DNA of 64,000 bases from Bacteroidota bacterium (lineage in GTDB: Bacteria; Bacteroidota; Bacteroidia; AKYH767-A; 2013-40CM-41-45). The DNA is taken from NCBI GenBank assembly GCA_016711505.1, contig JADJSV010000003.1:1-64000 (forward strand), written 5' to 3'. A program made the translations under genes and the position numbers. The notes beneath the pieces were generated by a model. It did no database searches. It saw nothing but the letters and a program-made list of their open reading frames with translations, and was not told the DNA's origin. Below are positions 26,598 through 37,413 of this stretch, in pieces. Every line of letters starts with the position of its first letter. Position 1 is the first letter of the stretch.

Positions 26598-27442
26598 TGA
26601 ACATTCTAACATTTGATCTGGAAGATTGGTTTCATATTCTTGATTTCAAGGATACAGCATATCCTGCTCAGTGGTTGAACTTTGAAAGCAGGGTGGAAGC
26701 GAACACTGAGAGAATTCTTCAGTTATTAGAGAAAAAAAAATTAACTGCAACTTTTTTTTGCCTCGGCTGGATTGCAGAAAAATATCCGGCTTTGGTACGC
26801 AAAATTTCAGTGAAGCATGAAATTGCTTGCCATTCTATGAACCATCAGCTACTTTATTTGAATAACAAGGCAGAGTTCAAAGAAGATCTAAATAGAAGCT
26901 TGTCTATTCTTGAAAGTTTAACCGGAAAAAAAGTCGTTGCATACAGAGCGCCGGGTTTTTCTCTTTCACGTGAACATGGTTATGTATTTGAAGAACTCGA
27001 AAATGCGGGAATCAAGATAGATAGTTCGGTTTTCCCCGCAGCAAGAAATCATGGTGGTATTGCAGATTTTCCTTTCCAAAAACCTTGTCTGATGACCGGT
27101 CCCGGATATGAAATCGTTGAGTTCCCGATTAATACAAAGTCGTTTCTGAAAAAGCAGCTCATATTTTCGGGTGGAGGATATTTTCGGTTGCTGCCTTATC
27201 CATTGATCAGGAAATGGATGAAGGAATCAGATTATGTTATGACTTATTTTCATCCCAGAGATTTTGACCCTGATCAGCCACAACTCAGAAATCTGTCGAT
27301 CAAACGGAGATTTATGAGCTATACCGGACTAAAAACGTCTGAAATGAAGCTGGAAAAACTGTTGAGTGATTTTCAGTTTATCAGTCTTGAGCAAGCATTC
27401 GAGACGCTTAACACGAAAAATTTGCCTGTAGTTTCCTTGTAG
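26597..27442 (+). CDS. Polysaccharide deacetylase
   Basis: The ATG at 26597 overlaps the previous TGA by one base and starts MNILTFDLEDWFHILDF. Residues 5-10 FDLEDW carry the metal-binding aspartate motif of the NodB family. ATFFCLGWIAEKYPALV, EIACHSMNHQ (the HxxxH site) and VVAYRAPGFSLS follow in order. It resembles the XrtA/PEP-CTERM-locus subfamily, which has the same FDxEDWF start. ~281 residues. It would de-N-acetylate an amino sugar. N-deacetylation next to a sulfotransferase recalls heparan-type N-sulfation; this is an inference. Confidence 0.92.
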   Translation: MNILTFDLEDWFHILDFKDTAYPAQWLNFESRVEANTERILQLLEKKKLTATFFCLGWIAEKYPALVRKISVKHEIACHSMNHQLLYLNNKAEFKEDLNRSLSILESLTGKKVVAYRAPGFSLSREHGYVFEELENAGIKIDSSVFPAARNHGGIADFPFQKPCLMTGPGYEIVEFPINTKSFLKKQLIFSGGGYFRLLPYPLIRKWMKESDYVMTYFHPRDFDPDQPQLRNLSIKRRFMSYTGLKTSEMKLEKLLSDFQFISLEQAFETLNTKNLPVVSL

Positions 27443-27517
27443 TATTTTAACCGTTATTTATTGATAACTCACCAACCAGGCAATCCCGGATTCATCTCAA
27501 AGCTGTATTTTCGTAGC

Positions 27518-29120
27518 ATGAATAAATTTTCATTATTGCTGATTGCAGAAGTATTTGCAGTGTCTACCTATGCACAAGAGTCATTGTTCCCGATGAACAG
27601 AGATGTAAATACCAGAATAGAGTCTTTTATAAATTCTGATACTACAGGTTTTCATTCTTCTGTTAAACCATATTTATATACTGATGTTCGGAAAATTGCT
27701 CCTGTAGATTCTGTGTTCAGTCCAATAGTAACGGAAGGCAAATTTACCAGAACATGGGTAGGAAGAAAATTGTTAAAAGAGCATTTACTATTTGTTAATG
27801 AAGATGACATTGTGCTTTCAGTAGATCCTGTTTTTAATCTTCAGTTCGGAAAAGAAAAGGAATCGATCAGTAACTATTTTGTAAATACCCGTGGCGTTCT
27901 TGTCCAGGCGAATGTAAAAGATAAATTTTATTTCTATACAGGATTTCACGAGAACCAAGCCCGTTATGTTTCATACATTGATTCATCAGTCCGTGCAACA
28001 AATGTTGTTCCCGGTCAGGGAATAGTGAAATATAATCCTGAAAAAGTTTTTGATTTCAGCCAGTCTATCGGAGGTATCGGTTATATTCTCAATAAACATT
28101 TTGATTTTTTACTCGCACATGATAAAAATTTTATTGGCGATGGATATCGTTCATTATTGTTGTCGGATAATTCATACAGTTATCCTTTTCTCAGAATCAA
28201 TATGACATTCTGGAAATTCCGGTATACAGCTATTTATGCAGTGTATAGAGATCTTCAGAGTGTGCCTGATCCGAATATTGGTTACTTAAAAAAGTACAGT
28301 ACTACTCATAATCTTGATCTTAATATCGGGAAGAAAAATAAACTTACGGTGAGTATATTCGAAACAGTAATGTGGGCTCCTTCTGCTTCGCGGGGATATG
28401 AACTTGCGTATTTAAACCCTGTATTATTTATCAGACCTGTAGAAAATTCTCTGGGCTCACCGGATAATGTCCTCTTGGCTTCAAATATAAAATGGAAAAT
28501 AAACAGGTCTAATACGCTTTATGGCCAGGTGATGCTCGATGAATTATTGCTTGATGAAGTTCGGTCTGGAAAGGGTTGGTGGGGAAATAAGCAAGGATTT
28601 CAACTGGGAATTAAAAGCAGCAATTTGTTCAGGGTAAAAAACCTCAATGTTCAAACTGAATTTAATCTGGTAAGACCATATACTTATCAGCACCGGACTT
28701 CTGCGCAGAGCTATACACATTACAATCAATCGCTCACTCATCCATTGGGAGCAAATTTCGCGGAATCTGTGTCGTTTATAAACTACAGGTATAAAAATTT
28801 GTTTGCTGAAGTGAAAGTTCAGATAGCTAAAATGGGTCAGGACACTGCTGATGTTAACCTTGGGAATAATATTTTCGATAGCTATGAAACGCGGGATATG
28901 CGCGACGGAGAATACGGGCATTACATGTTTGATGGACTTGGAATCTAATCTGAAAACTGTCGATTTAAGAGTAAATTATCTCATTAATCCTAAGACTAAT
29001 TTTGTAGTTGAAGCAGGAATAATTATGCGTAATTTTGATAATGCACAATATAGAAATCAATCGACATTCTACTATTTTGGTATTCGTACCTCTCTGGAGA
29101 ATTACTATTTTGATTTCTAA
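27518..29120 (+). CDS. RemB/Wzi-like outer-membrane protein, one frameshift
   Basis: The start at 27518 gives a signal peptide (MNKFSLLLIAEVFAVSTYAQ). Residues 20-490 match the capsule-assembly Wzi/gliding protein RemB type: AHDKNFIGDGYRSLLLSDN, LAYLNPVLFIRPVENSLGSPDNVLL and multiple barrel strands. The frame breaks at about 28937-28942. The other frame continues ESNLKTVDLRVNYLINPKTNFVVEAG to a natural stop at 29120 (ending SLENYYFDF). The complete product would be ~534 residues. Wzi-type barrels bind or organise exported polysaccharide at the surface, which suits this locus. The break is probably a sequencing indel. Confidence 0.83.
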
Positions 29121-29135
29121 AAAAGAAAATTGTAA

Positions 29136-30191
29136 ATGTTTTTTCTGATTTGTTTCATAACTGCTTTTGTGATTGCATTTGGGTCTATTCCAACAATAAT
29201 CCGGATAGCTGCCCGCCTGCAATTGTTTGATGAGCCGAACGAAAGAAAACTGCATGTTAGAAAAACTCCTTTGCTAGGGGGTGTAGCTGTTTTTGCAGCT
29301 ATGATATTTTCTTTTACTCTTGGAGCAGCGCCATATTTTGAGAAGCAACACCTGTTTATCATCACATCTCTCATTCTGATTTTCTTCTTTGGATTACGGG
29401 ATGACATTGCTCCTTTAGCGCCTATAAAAAAACTATCCGGGCAATTAACTGCAGCTATCATTCTGATTTTATTTTGTAAAATCAAGTTGGAATCACTTCA
29501 TGGTCTGTTCGGAATTCATGTATTAAATGAATACGCTTCTTTTTTTCTTACGCTACTCGGAATTTTATTTGTTGTCAATAGTTATAACCTGATTGATGGT
29601 ATTGATGGACTTGCATCTGGCCTTGGAATTATTGCAACTCTTGTTTTCGCCATGCTTTTTTATATTTACAATGACCCACTCATGTCGGTTTTATCATTAT
29701 CACTTTGCGGTGCTTTAATCGGTTTCTTTCCATATAATTTCAGAAATGCCAGAATATTCTTAGGTGATACCGGCACAATGACAATTGGTTTTATGCTTTC
29801 CATTTTTGCATTCCGGTTTATTGAATTATCACGTTCTGTGAAAATTGATTCGTGGTTCACTTATCAGACAGCACCGGTTGTAGTATTTGCTATTCTTGTT
29901 ATTCCGATGATCGATACATTGCGTGTTTTTACGATAAGAATTTTTAAAAAGCAATCTCCTTTTGTTGCAGATAGAAATCATATTCATCATCGATTACTTG
30001 AACTTGGATTTAAACCCCATCAAGTTTGTGTTCTGCTTTATCTTGTCAATACAATATTTATTTTGTCAGCATGGTTTTTCCGGTATGAAAATCCAACATT
30101 TGTACTATATTCATTATTGGTTATTTCGTTAATATTGACGCAGTTACCTGTTCTTTTTCTGTTGTTAAAAAAGCGCAGGCAAATCATTTAA
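29136..30191 (+). CDS. WecA/TagO-like undecaprenyl-phosphate sugar-1-phosphate transferase
   Basis: The protein has 351 residues with ~10 membrane segments. It belongs to the MraY/WecA family that starts lipid-linked glycan assembly by moving a HexNAc-1-phosphate to undecaprenyl phosphate. Landmarks: DEPNERKLHVRKTPLLGGVA near residue 30, FFGLRDDIAPLAP near 85, SYNLIDGIDGLASGLG near 148, RIFLGDTGTMTIGFML near 205, and the HIHHRLLELGF motif near 285. All are intact. With the wecB and wecC genes just downstream it could initiate one of the polysaccharides on GlcNAc. Confidence 0.93.
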   Translation: MFFLICFITAFVIAFGSIPTIIRIAARLQLFDEPNERKLHVRKTPLLGGVAVFAAMIFSFTLGAAPYFEKQHLFIITSLILIFFFGLRDDIAPLAPIKKLSGQLTAAIILILFCKIKLESLHGLFGIHVLNEYASFFLTLLGILFVVNSYNLIDGIDGLASGLGIIATLVFAMLFYIYNDPLMSVLSLSLCGALIGFFPYNFRNARIFLGDTGTMTIGFMLSIFAFRFIELSRSVKIDSWFTYQTAPVVVFAILVIPMIDTLRVFTIRIFKKQSPFVADRNHIHHRLLELGFKPHQVCVLLYLVNTIFILSAWFFRYENPTFVLYSLLVISLILTQLPVLFLLLKKRRQII

Positions 30192-30280
30192 AATTGCAAC
30201 CCCTAAGCCTGCAATCAGTATAAATATCTTAAGCCTATACACAATGGGCTTTATGGCTATTAGCCGATATCAAGATCAAA

Positions 30281-31402
30281 GTGAAAAAATCCACATTGCT
30301 ATTTATTTTTGGAACACGTCCGGAAGCAATAAAACTTGCACCGCTGATCAGGGAATTTAAAAGCCGTAATGAATTTAAAACGCTGGTTTGCGTTACAGCT
30401 CAGCACAGACAAATGTTGGATCAGGTGCTTTCATTTTTTGAGATCACTCCCGATTACGATCTTGATATCATGATGCCCAATCAAACATTGTTTGATGTTA
30501 CTGCAAATGCATTGATAAAATTGGAACCTGTACTATCGTCTGCTAATCCTGATTGCGTATTTGTTCAGGGAGATACTACAACTGCATTCGTTGGTGCACT
30601 TGCTGCCTACTACAAGAAAATAAAAGTTGCACACATCGAAGCCGGTTTGCGTAGTCACGATAAGTACTCACCATTTCCGGAAGAAATGAACAGAACACTT
30701 GCGGGCCATCTGGCAGACTTTCATTTTACACCCACTTCGCAAGCGGTCAGCCATTTGAACAAAGAAAATATTTCAGATAATATTTACAATGTGGGTAATA
30801 CAGTGATCGATGCACTATTTCTGGGTTTAGAACAAGTACGGAAATCAAAAATGAAACTGGAATTTCCATTTTTAACCAATGGAAATCGCATGATCTTAAT
30901 AACAGGACATAGACGTGAAAGTTTCGGAAAACCATTTGAAAATATCTGTTCAGCAATTAGTCAGCTTGCTTCAAAGTATCCTGATGTGGAATTTCTATAC
31001 CCTGTTCATCTGAATCCAAATGTGCAGGAACCTGTACAGAGAATGTTGGCAAATAAAAATAATGTTCACCTTATAGAACCACTCGATTATCCGCAATTCA
31101 TACAAATGATTGAACGATCAACAGTAGTGTTGACAGATTCCGGTGGACTCCAGGAAGAAGCTCCTTCATTGGGAAAACCTGTATTGGTTATGCGTGATGT
31201 GACTGAAAGAATGGAAGGTGTTACAGCGGGAACTGCCAAGTTAGTAGGAACAAACATTGATCTGATTGTATCTGAAATGTCAATTTTACTTGATGATAAA
31301 ATCGCTTACGATCGGATGGCAAAAGCTGTGAATCCTTATGGAGATGGTACATCTTGTAAACAGATCGCAGACATAATAAATAAGTTGTTAAATAATCAGT
31401 AA
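30281..31402 (+). CDS. wecB: UDP-N-acetylglucosamine 2-epimerase
   Basis: WecB interconverts UDP-GlcNAc and UDP-ManNAc. The start is a GTG at 30281 followed by KKSTLLFIFGTRPEAIKLAPL, the family N-terminus. Further motifs: VCVTAQHRQMLDQVL near 40, FVQGDTTTAF near 93, AHIEAGLRSHDKYSPFPEE near 115, LITGHRRESFG near 207, and TDSGGLQEEAPSLGKPVLVMRD near 285. ~373 residues is normal. It lies 11 bp before wecC, so the pair supplies UDP-ManNAcA, an acidic sugar. Confidence 0.96.
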   Translation: MKKSTLLFIFGTRPEAIKLAPLIREFKSRNEFKTLVCVTAQHRQMLDQVLSFFEITPDYDLDIMMPNQTLFDVTANALIKLEPVLSSANPDCVFVQGDTTTAFVGALAAYYKKIKVAHIEAGLRSHDKYSPFPEEMNRTLAGHLADFHFTPTSQAVSHLNKENISDNIYNVGNTVIDALFLGLEQVRKSKMKLEFPFLTNGNRMILITGHRRESFGKPFENICSAISQLASKYPDVEFLYPVHLNPNVQEPVQRMLANKNNVHLIEPLDYPQFIQMIERSTVVLTDSGGLQEEAPSLGKPVLVMRDVTERMEGVTAGTAKLVGTNIDLIVSEMSILLDDKIAYDRMAKAVNPYGDGTSCKQIADIINKLLNNQ

Positions 31403-31412
31403 TTCATCGCAC

Positions 31413-32615
31413 ATGCAAGTAACAATTATGGGTTTAGGCTATATCGGTTTGCCAACAGCAGCGCTCATAGCAAGTAAAGGAATATCAGTTCATGGCGTTG
31501 ATGTAAATAAGTCTGTTGTTGATACTATCAACAAAGGCAAGATTCACATTGTTGAACCTGATCTCGATGGATTAGTACATTTTGCTGTTCTTAAAAAATA
31601 TTTAACCGCTTCAACAACAGTTAAAGCTTCGGATGTTTTTCTTATTGCAGTTCCTACTCCTTTCAGAAAAGATCATAAACCGGATCTTTCATTTGTAGAG
31701 AAAGCAACTAAAATGGTAATACCGCAACTTAAGCCGGGAAATCTTTTTATAATTGAATCTACCAGTCCTGTTGGAACAACGGAAAAAATGTCGAAACTTA
31801 TCTTTAAGGAACGACCGGAATTGAAAGACAAGATCTGGATTGCATATTGTCCGGAAAGAGTTTTGCCGGGTAGTGTGATCTATGAACTTCAGCAAAATGA
31901 CAGAGTGATTGGCGGAATTGATGAACCTTCGACTGAAGCTGCAGTAAATTTTTATGGTAAGTTCGTGAAAGGAAATTTGCACAAAACTAATTCACGTACA
32001 GCTGAAATGTGTAAGTTGGTTGAAAATGCTTTTCGGGATGTGAATATTGCTTTTGCCAATGAACTTTCGATGATCTGTGATAAGGCAAAGATAAATGTAA
32101 ATGAATTGATCGATCTTGCCTGTAAACATCCTCGTGTACGGATCCTTAAACCCGGACCCGGAGTTGGTGGACATTGCATCGCCGTTGACCCTTGGTTCAT
32201 TGTATCGGAGTTTCCAAAGGAAGCAAAAATCATTAAGCAAGCCCGACTGATAAATAATTATAAAAAAGATTGGGTTGTAGAAAAAATTCAAATTGCAATT
32301 AAGAAATTTTTGAAATCTACGGGCAGACAGCCGAAAGTTGCTTGTATGGGTCTTTCCTATAAGGCAGATATTGATGATCTGAGAGAATCACCGGCACTTG
32401 AGATCTATCACGAATTGGAAAAAGCCGGTAGTCATGTTATGGCAGTTGAACCTAATTTGCGTAAACATGCAGAGTTGGAAATTACTGATACTTTAAGAGC
32501 GGTTGACGAAGCAGATATACTTGTTTTTCTTGTTGCGCATAAAGAATTTTCTTCTGTTGCTATTCCACATGGGAAAAATGTTTTGGATTTTTGTGGAGTA
32601 CAATTTAAAAAGTAA
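31413..32615 (+). CDS. wecC: UDP-N-acetyl-D-mannosamine dehydrogenase
   Basis: WecC oxidises UDP-ManNAc twice to UDP-ManNAcA with NAD+. The protein has 400 residues. The Rossmann start is MQVTIMGLGYIGLPTAALIA. IESTSPVGTTE is near 115, and AYCPERVLPGSVIYEL near 145. The catalytic cysteine is in PGVGGHCIAVDPWF near residue 255. The C-terminal nucleotide-binding domain has GLSYKADIDDLRESPALEI near 310. All are intact. It is paired with wecB. Confidence 0.96.
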   Translation: MQVTIMGLGYIGLPTAALIASKGISVHGVDVNKSVVDTINKGKIHIVEPDLDGLVHFAVLKKYLTASTTVKASDVFLIAVPTPFRKDHKPDLSFVEKATKMVIPQLKPGNLFIIESTSPVGTTEKMSKLIFKERPELKDKIWIAYCPERVLPGSVIYELQQNDRVIGGIDEPSTEAAVNFYGKFVKGNLHKTNSRTAEMCKLVENAFRDVNIAFANELSMICDKAKINVNELIDLACKHPRVRILKPGPGVGGHCIAVDPWFIVSEFPKEAKIIKQARLINNYKKDWVVEKIQIAIKKFLKSTGRQPKVACMGLSYKADIDDLRESPALEIYHELEKAGSHVMAVEPNLRKHAELEITDTLRAVDEADILVFLVAHKEFSSVAIPHGKNVLDFCGVQFKK

Positions 32616-32637
32616 TAATTTATATCAGTAATACCGA

Positions 32638-33944
32638 ATGCAAGCCGGACAACTAATTGAAGAATATAAGAAGACAGGTAAACTGGATAAACCGGTTTTG
32701 CACGCTCTTATTTTCAGATTGCTCGGATTGGGACTCATCTTTGTTTTGCAAATTGTACTTGCGAGATTAATGGGTCCAAAGAATTATGGAGACTACACAG
32801 TAATCATAACAGCACTTAACTTACTGTTGGTTGTAAGTATGTTTGGTTTCGACTCTTCCATACTTCGTTTTCTGCCTTCAGCTTTGAGTAAAGGGGATGC
32901 TTCTTTAGCCAATGGTTTTGTGAAATTCTCTTACCGGATGATCATGATACTTGCAATTATTTGCAGTCTTGCGATCTTTATTTTTTTATTGGCAAAGTCT
33001 AAAAAGTTTCACATCGGATTCAGCGAGGGATTATTCTGGGCTGTCTTGCTGTTGCCATTCATGGCATTCACAACCCAGGCGAGTGCGGTATTGCGGTCAC
33101 TGAGAATGATCAAACTTTCTTTGCTTCCGGCATATTTTCTGTTTCCGGTGTTAATGGGGGTTGCTTGCTGGTACTATTTCAGTTCTTATAATAAACTTCC
33201 TGTTGATGCAGCCATGCTTATTAATCTGGGTATTACAGCATCTATTTGCATTTTTATAAACAGGAAAGCGGGACGAGTAATGAAAGAGGTTGTTGAAACA
33301 ACTGAAGTAACTTATAAAAAAAAGTTGTGGATCTCTGTTTCATCAGTTTTGTTCATGACAACATTAATGGATCTGTTGCTTAAGCAGTCAGACATTTTAA
33401 TGGTCAGTTATTTTTTAGGAAATACAAAAGCCGGAATTTATTCAGTAGCTGCTAAACTTGCAACTCTTGCTTCATTAGGTTTGTCTGTAGCTGATTATGT
33501 GATCATGCCAAAGATCTCAGCACTTTATGAATCAAAGCAATTCATTAAATTACAGAAACTGATCAGAACAGCGAGTTTTCAGATCCTTAGTATTTCACTT
33601 CCGGTGATCATTGCTATGGCAGTATTTGGAAAAATGATTCTTGGTTTTTTGGCAAACCTTATGCTGATGCATACATGCCACTTTTGATCTTGCTCATCGG
33701 ACAACTGATCAATGCCGGAACAGGAATGGTTGGCGGCTTACTTACAATGACAGGTCACCACAGAATGTTTTTTTCTTTTTATGCAATTGCAATTTTTATA
33801 CAGTTTGTACTGAATTCAATTCTGATTCAATATTATGGAATCACCGGTGCAGCAATCGGTAGTTCGCTCGGCCTTGTCTTTTTAAATATTACCGCTTACA
33901 TGTACGTGAGAAAACGTTTAAGAATTAAAGCGAGTATTTTTTAA
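32638..33944 (+). CDS. Second polysaccharide flippase, one frameshift
   Basis: The protein is a multi-pass membrane protein of the polysaccharide transport family: LGLGLIFVLQIVLARLMGPKNYGDYTVI near the start, LLKQSDILMVSYFLGNTKAGIYSVAAKL near 255. The frame breaks in a run of six T at 33645-33650. Adding one T gives GFFGKPYADAYMPLLILLIGQ and leads into the second reading frame, which ends at 33944 (YMYVRKRLRIKASIF). The whole product would be ~435 residues. A homopolymer miscount is more likely than decay because both parts are well conserved. Confidence 0.87.
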
Positions 33945-34017
33945 TGCAAGTAGATTTTTTGAGGAAATATAATTAATTAGTTTCAGGATTGTTTATTAAA
34001 GTGAATAAGAATGCTTT

Positions 34018-35316
34018 TTGTATCTTCGGGACATCATCAAAAAAGCATTGTTTACGCACCTTTCACCAGATTTAAAGCCTCCGGTTGCTATTGACTTCAA
34101 GTCTAATAAGGCAGACCGCGTTTTGCTTTTTATTCTTGTTTTCAGTATTTATTTCGAATCAAACCTGCCTTTGATATATGGCGCAAGCACTCCTTTTTTG
34201 CTATTTGGACTAACATTATTCTATCTGGCAATCACCAGACTAAAAACATTAATAAGATTGTTTTCCGGAAAATATTTTATCGTTTCGATCTCTTTCGCTT
34301 TGCTTTGTATTTTCATGGAAACATTACATCCATTTCCCTCATACGATTTCATAACGCGATATGTGAATATGATCATTGGAATGTTTTGTATTGTTGCCTT
34401 GTGCAGAGACAGAATGGCTTTAGATATTGCGCTGTTTACTTTTATTTTAGCCAGTGCTGCGCAATCATTCCTCATAATAACAGGAACAGCTCCTTTGATG
34501 CAAAACATAAATGCAGTTGGTTTTTCTGATGCCTCTCAGGCCAGACTTATGGCATTCGAAGAATTTTATTTGCGGGGAAATTTAAATGACATTTCATATT
34601 TCTCATCCATAGGTTCAATAATTGGAATCATCTGGGCGTATTATGAAAAGGTAAAATGGAAAAAATGGTTGCTTGCAGCTTTAACTTTTCCGTCAATTCT
34701 GGGAGTATTTCTTCCTGCATCAAGAACAGGTGCTGTAATATTTTTTGCTTCATTTTTATTGTTTCTTGTTAAGTCAAAGATCAAATTTAAAAAATGGATC
34801 CTGGCTATCCCTGCTCTTCTGATCATCCTGGCTATAACTGTACCGGACATGGTTTGGGTACGATTGGCTTCACTAGTAAGAATAACAGAATTGCAGGAAG
34901 AAGATTCGAGAACTAAAGTGTACATAGCAGTATTGAATAATATTAATCAGTATTTTATAACCGGGGTTGGTTCAGGAAATTATTGGCACGGTTGGGCAGT
35001 AAATGCAGGAATAACAAATCGGTTTACGACGGATGTTGCAATGGCTGCGCATAATGCCTTCTTTCAGGTATGGATCTATTGGGGATTACCCGCATTGATT
35101 GCATTCTTGTATCTGATATATACTTATAGAAATGCGTTGGAAAGAGATGTAGTCGGTGATAGACGTAGAACTTGCATTTATATTTTTATCATGATCATTC
35201 CTATGATATTTTTATTTTATCATTCTTTTTATCATAAATCTTTCTCTATTGGACTTGGTCTGCTTTTGAGCGCACGTTTCTGGAATTTGTTTGATGAAAA
35301 ACAATTAGTTTCATGA
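34018..35316 (+). CDS. Second O-antigen ligase/polymerase-like protein
   Basis: The protein has ~432 residues, with 10 or more membrane segments. The Wzy_C region carries PASRTGAVIFFASFLLF near 235 and, in the large loop, INQYFITGVGSGNYW and AMAAHNAFFQVWIYWGLPA near 340. It is an O-antigen ligase or polymerase. The start is uncertain: the first codon used here is a TTG at 34018. An ATG at 34011 would come into frame if a T run (34015-34019) were one base longer. It overlaps the next gene by 4 bp. Confidence 0.82.
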   Translation: MYLRDIIKKALFTHLSPDLKPPVAIDFKSNKADRVLLFILVFSIYFESNLPLIYGASTPFLLFGLTLFYLAITRLKTLIRLFSGKYFIVSISFALLCIFMETLHPFPSYDFITRYVNMIIGMFCIVALCRDRMALDIALFTFILASAAQSFLIITGTAPLMQNINAVGFSDASQARLMAFEEFYLRGNLNDISYFSSIGSIIGIIWAYYEKVKWKKWLLAALTFPSILGVFLPASRTGAVIFFASFLLFLVKSKIKFKKWILAIPALLIILAITVPDMVWVRLASLVRITELQEEDSRTKVYIAVLNNINQYFITGVGSGNYWHGWAVNAGITNRFTTDVAMAAHNAFFQVWIYWGLPALIAFLYLIYTYRNALERDVVGDRRRTCIYIFIMIIPMIFLFYHSFYHKSFSIGLGLLLSARFWNLFDEKQLVS

Positions 35317-36407
35317 AAAGACCTGACATAACATTTGTTATTGGTTCAATGCGTATTGGAGGTGCTGAGCGTGCAACACTTCATCTTATGAATGGCCTTG
35401 CTGCAAAAGGATTAACAATTGAACTTGTGCTTTTACATAAGACAGGAGATTTTCTTTCGAAAATTAATTCAGGAATTAGAATTATTGACCTTAACAGAAG
35501 AAAAGCTTCTCAGGGAATTCTTGCTTTCAGAAAATATTTGGAATTAAGTAATCCTTCAAAGTTATTTATAGTTCAGAATCATATTCAGATAATGGTTTTA
35601 CTTGCTGTTAAAATGTGTTCCTGGAAAGGAAAGATCATTTTAAATGAACAAAGCACGTACTTGCAAAATTTGAAAGGCTTTAAAGGGAAGGTTCAAATGG
35701 TCCTGAGTAAATTTCTTTTTCCCAGAGCCGATATGATAACTGTTGTTTCAGAAGGAGTAGGGAAAGAACTTGCGATATTATTTCCGAAATTAAAATCCAG
35801 AATTCATGTCATAAATAATCCGGTTATAACCAATGAATTTAATCAGATAAAAAATCAACCTGTTGAGCATCCATTTTTTGAAAGTGGAAAAAAAGTTATA
35901 GTCGCAGCGGGTAGATTAACGAGAAGTAAGAACTTTGACTTACTGATACACGCTTTTAAAGAAGTGAATAAACATATTCCTGCAAAACTGATCATCTTAG
36001 GTGATGGCAATCAGATGCCACATTTAGTAAAACTGAAAAAAACACTGGGGCTTGGAGATGAAATTTCTTTACCTGGATTTGTCAGTGATCCTTGCAGATA
36101 TTTTTCAAAGGCAGATTTGTTTGTCTTAAGTTCAGATTATGAAGGCTTGCCCGGAGTAATCATCGAAGCTCTTGGTTGTGGATGTAAAGTCGTTAGTACT
36201 GATTGCGAAAACGGTCCGAGAGAAATTTTGTCAGATGAAAAATACGGGTGGCTAAGTCCTGTGGGGAATATTCAGGCATTGTCAGAAAAAATTCAAATCG
36301 CTTTAAAAGCAAACGTTGATAGTTCAATGTTGATCCAGAGAGCGAATGATTTTCATGAAGACAAGATTGTGAATGATTATTTAATTTTGTTGAACACTTT
36401 GAAATGA
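35313..36407 (+). CDS. Glycosyltransferase family 4
   Basis: The protein has 364 residues and is a clear GT4 enzyme of GT-B fold. The acceptor-side start is ITFVIGSMRIGGAERATLHLMNGLA. The donor half has VIVAAGRLTRSKNFDLLIHAF near 190, LIILGDGNQMPHL near 220, and SSDYEGLPGVIIEALGCGCKVV near 270, which contains the EX7E pair. It is cytoplasmic. The sugar is unknown. It is coupled to both neighbours by ATGA overlaps. Confidence 0.93.
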   Translation: MKRPDITFVIGSMRIGGAERATLHLMNGLAAKGLTIELVLLHKTGDFLSKINSGIRIIDLNRRKASQGILAFRKYLELSNPSKLFIVQNHIQIMVLLAVKMCSWKGKIILNEQSTYLQNLKGFKGKVQMVLSKFLFPRADMITVVSEGVGKELAILFPKLKSRIHVINNPVITNEFNQIKNQPVEHPFFESGKKVIVAAGRLTRSKNFDLLIHAFKEVNKHIPAKLIILGDGNQMPHLVKLKKTLGLGDEISLPGFVSDPCRYFSKADLFVLSSDYEGLPGVIIEALGCGCKVVSTDCENGPREILSDEKYGWLSPVGNIQALSEKIQIALKANVDSSMLIQRANDFHEDKIVNDYLILLNTLK

Positions 36408-37395
36408 AAATAAAAGTGCTTCACATTGGGCCGATTCCTCCACCTGTGGGTGGGGTTAGTGTACATATTGCCCGGTTAACTCATCGTATAATTGCTACCG
36501 ATGACCTGGATTGCTTTGTATTTGATATCGGAAGGTTTAAATTTTTCGACAGGTATCTGAAATCATCCAACTTGATTACTGCAATTGTTTTTTTTCTGAA
36601 ATGTGATATCATGCATCTTCATATTTCAAATAAGTGGAAAATGATCATTGCAAGAATAGCAAAGGCTTTCGGAAAAAAGTTGTTTATACCAGACATAATG
36701 TTCGGGATGCAGGTTCTGAAATTGAAAAAAAGTTACATGCCTTATCGGATCGTGTTATACTTGTATCTTCGGTTTCATCTGATATTCCGGATGGTAAAAC
36801 ATTTATTATCCCGGCTTATATTTCCGCAATCAATACTAAATCATTGAATGATGAATTAGTGACCAGACTAAAAGGTTTTAATTGTGTCATAGCTGCAATT
36901 TCTTCGCATCCTTCAAATCAACCTGCACTTTTTAACGGAAAGGACATCTATGGATTTGATCTTTTGTTAAAAGCATATGAAAATTCATCGTCGCAAAATC
37001 AGGTTTTGCTGCTTCTGGATCCAATGGGTGCAATGGAATCTATTTATAGACCTGAAGTAGATCTTCTAAACAAAATGGGAAAAGCAGTTATTTATCTGAC
37101 GGATGAAATCGACTTCAGCAGTTTGACTGAATTTCTGAGTGCTTATATCAGACCAACGATAACCGATGGGGATAGTATTGCCATCAGGGAAGCGTTGAAT
37201 GCCGGTGTAAAAGTAATTGCCAGTGATTGTGTAGAACGACCAAAGGGTGTTCATTTGTTCAAATCCGGAGATATTGCATCATTGACATCAGTCCTGGAAA
37301 ATGTAAATCCGGCACCAAATGTAACCCATGATGGACAACCTGATTTTGCAAAAAAGGTTTTGGATTTGTACAGAGGTCTTAAAAACCATGCCTGA
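36404..37395 (+). CDS. Glycosyltransferase-like protein, one frameshift
   Basis: The N-terminal frame begins MKIKVLHIGPIPPPVGGVSV, typical of GT4 acceptor domains. It runs in frame to FGKK at the run of six A (36673-36678). One more A continues as VVYTRHNVRDAGSEIEKKL in the other frame, which ends at 37395. Complete product ~330 residues. The C-terminal half has DIYGFDLLLKAYENS, PTITDGDSIAIREALNAGVKVIASD and LFKSGDIASL, which fit a GT donor domain with E-x7-E partly preserved (IREALNAG). Identity as a glycosyltransferase is likely, not certain. Confidence 0.8.
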
Positions 37396-37413
37396 AAATT
37401 TGAATTATTGCTT

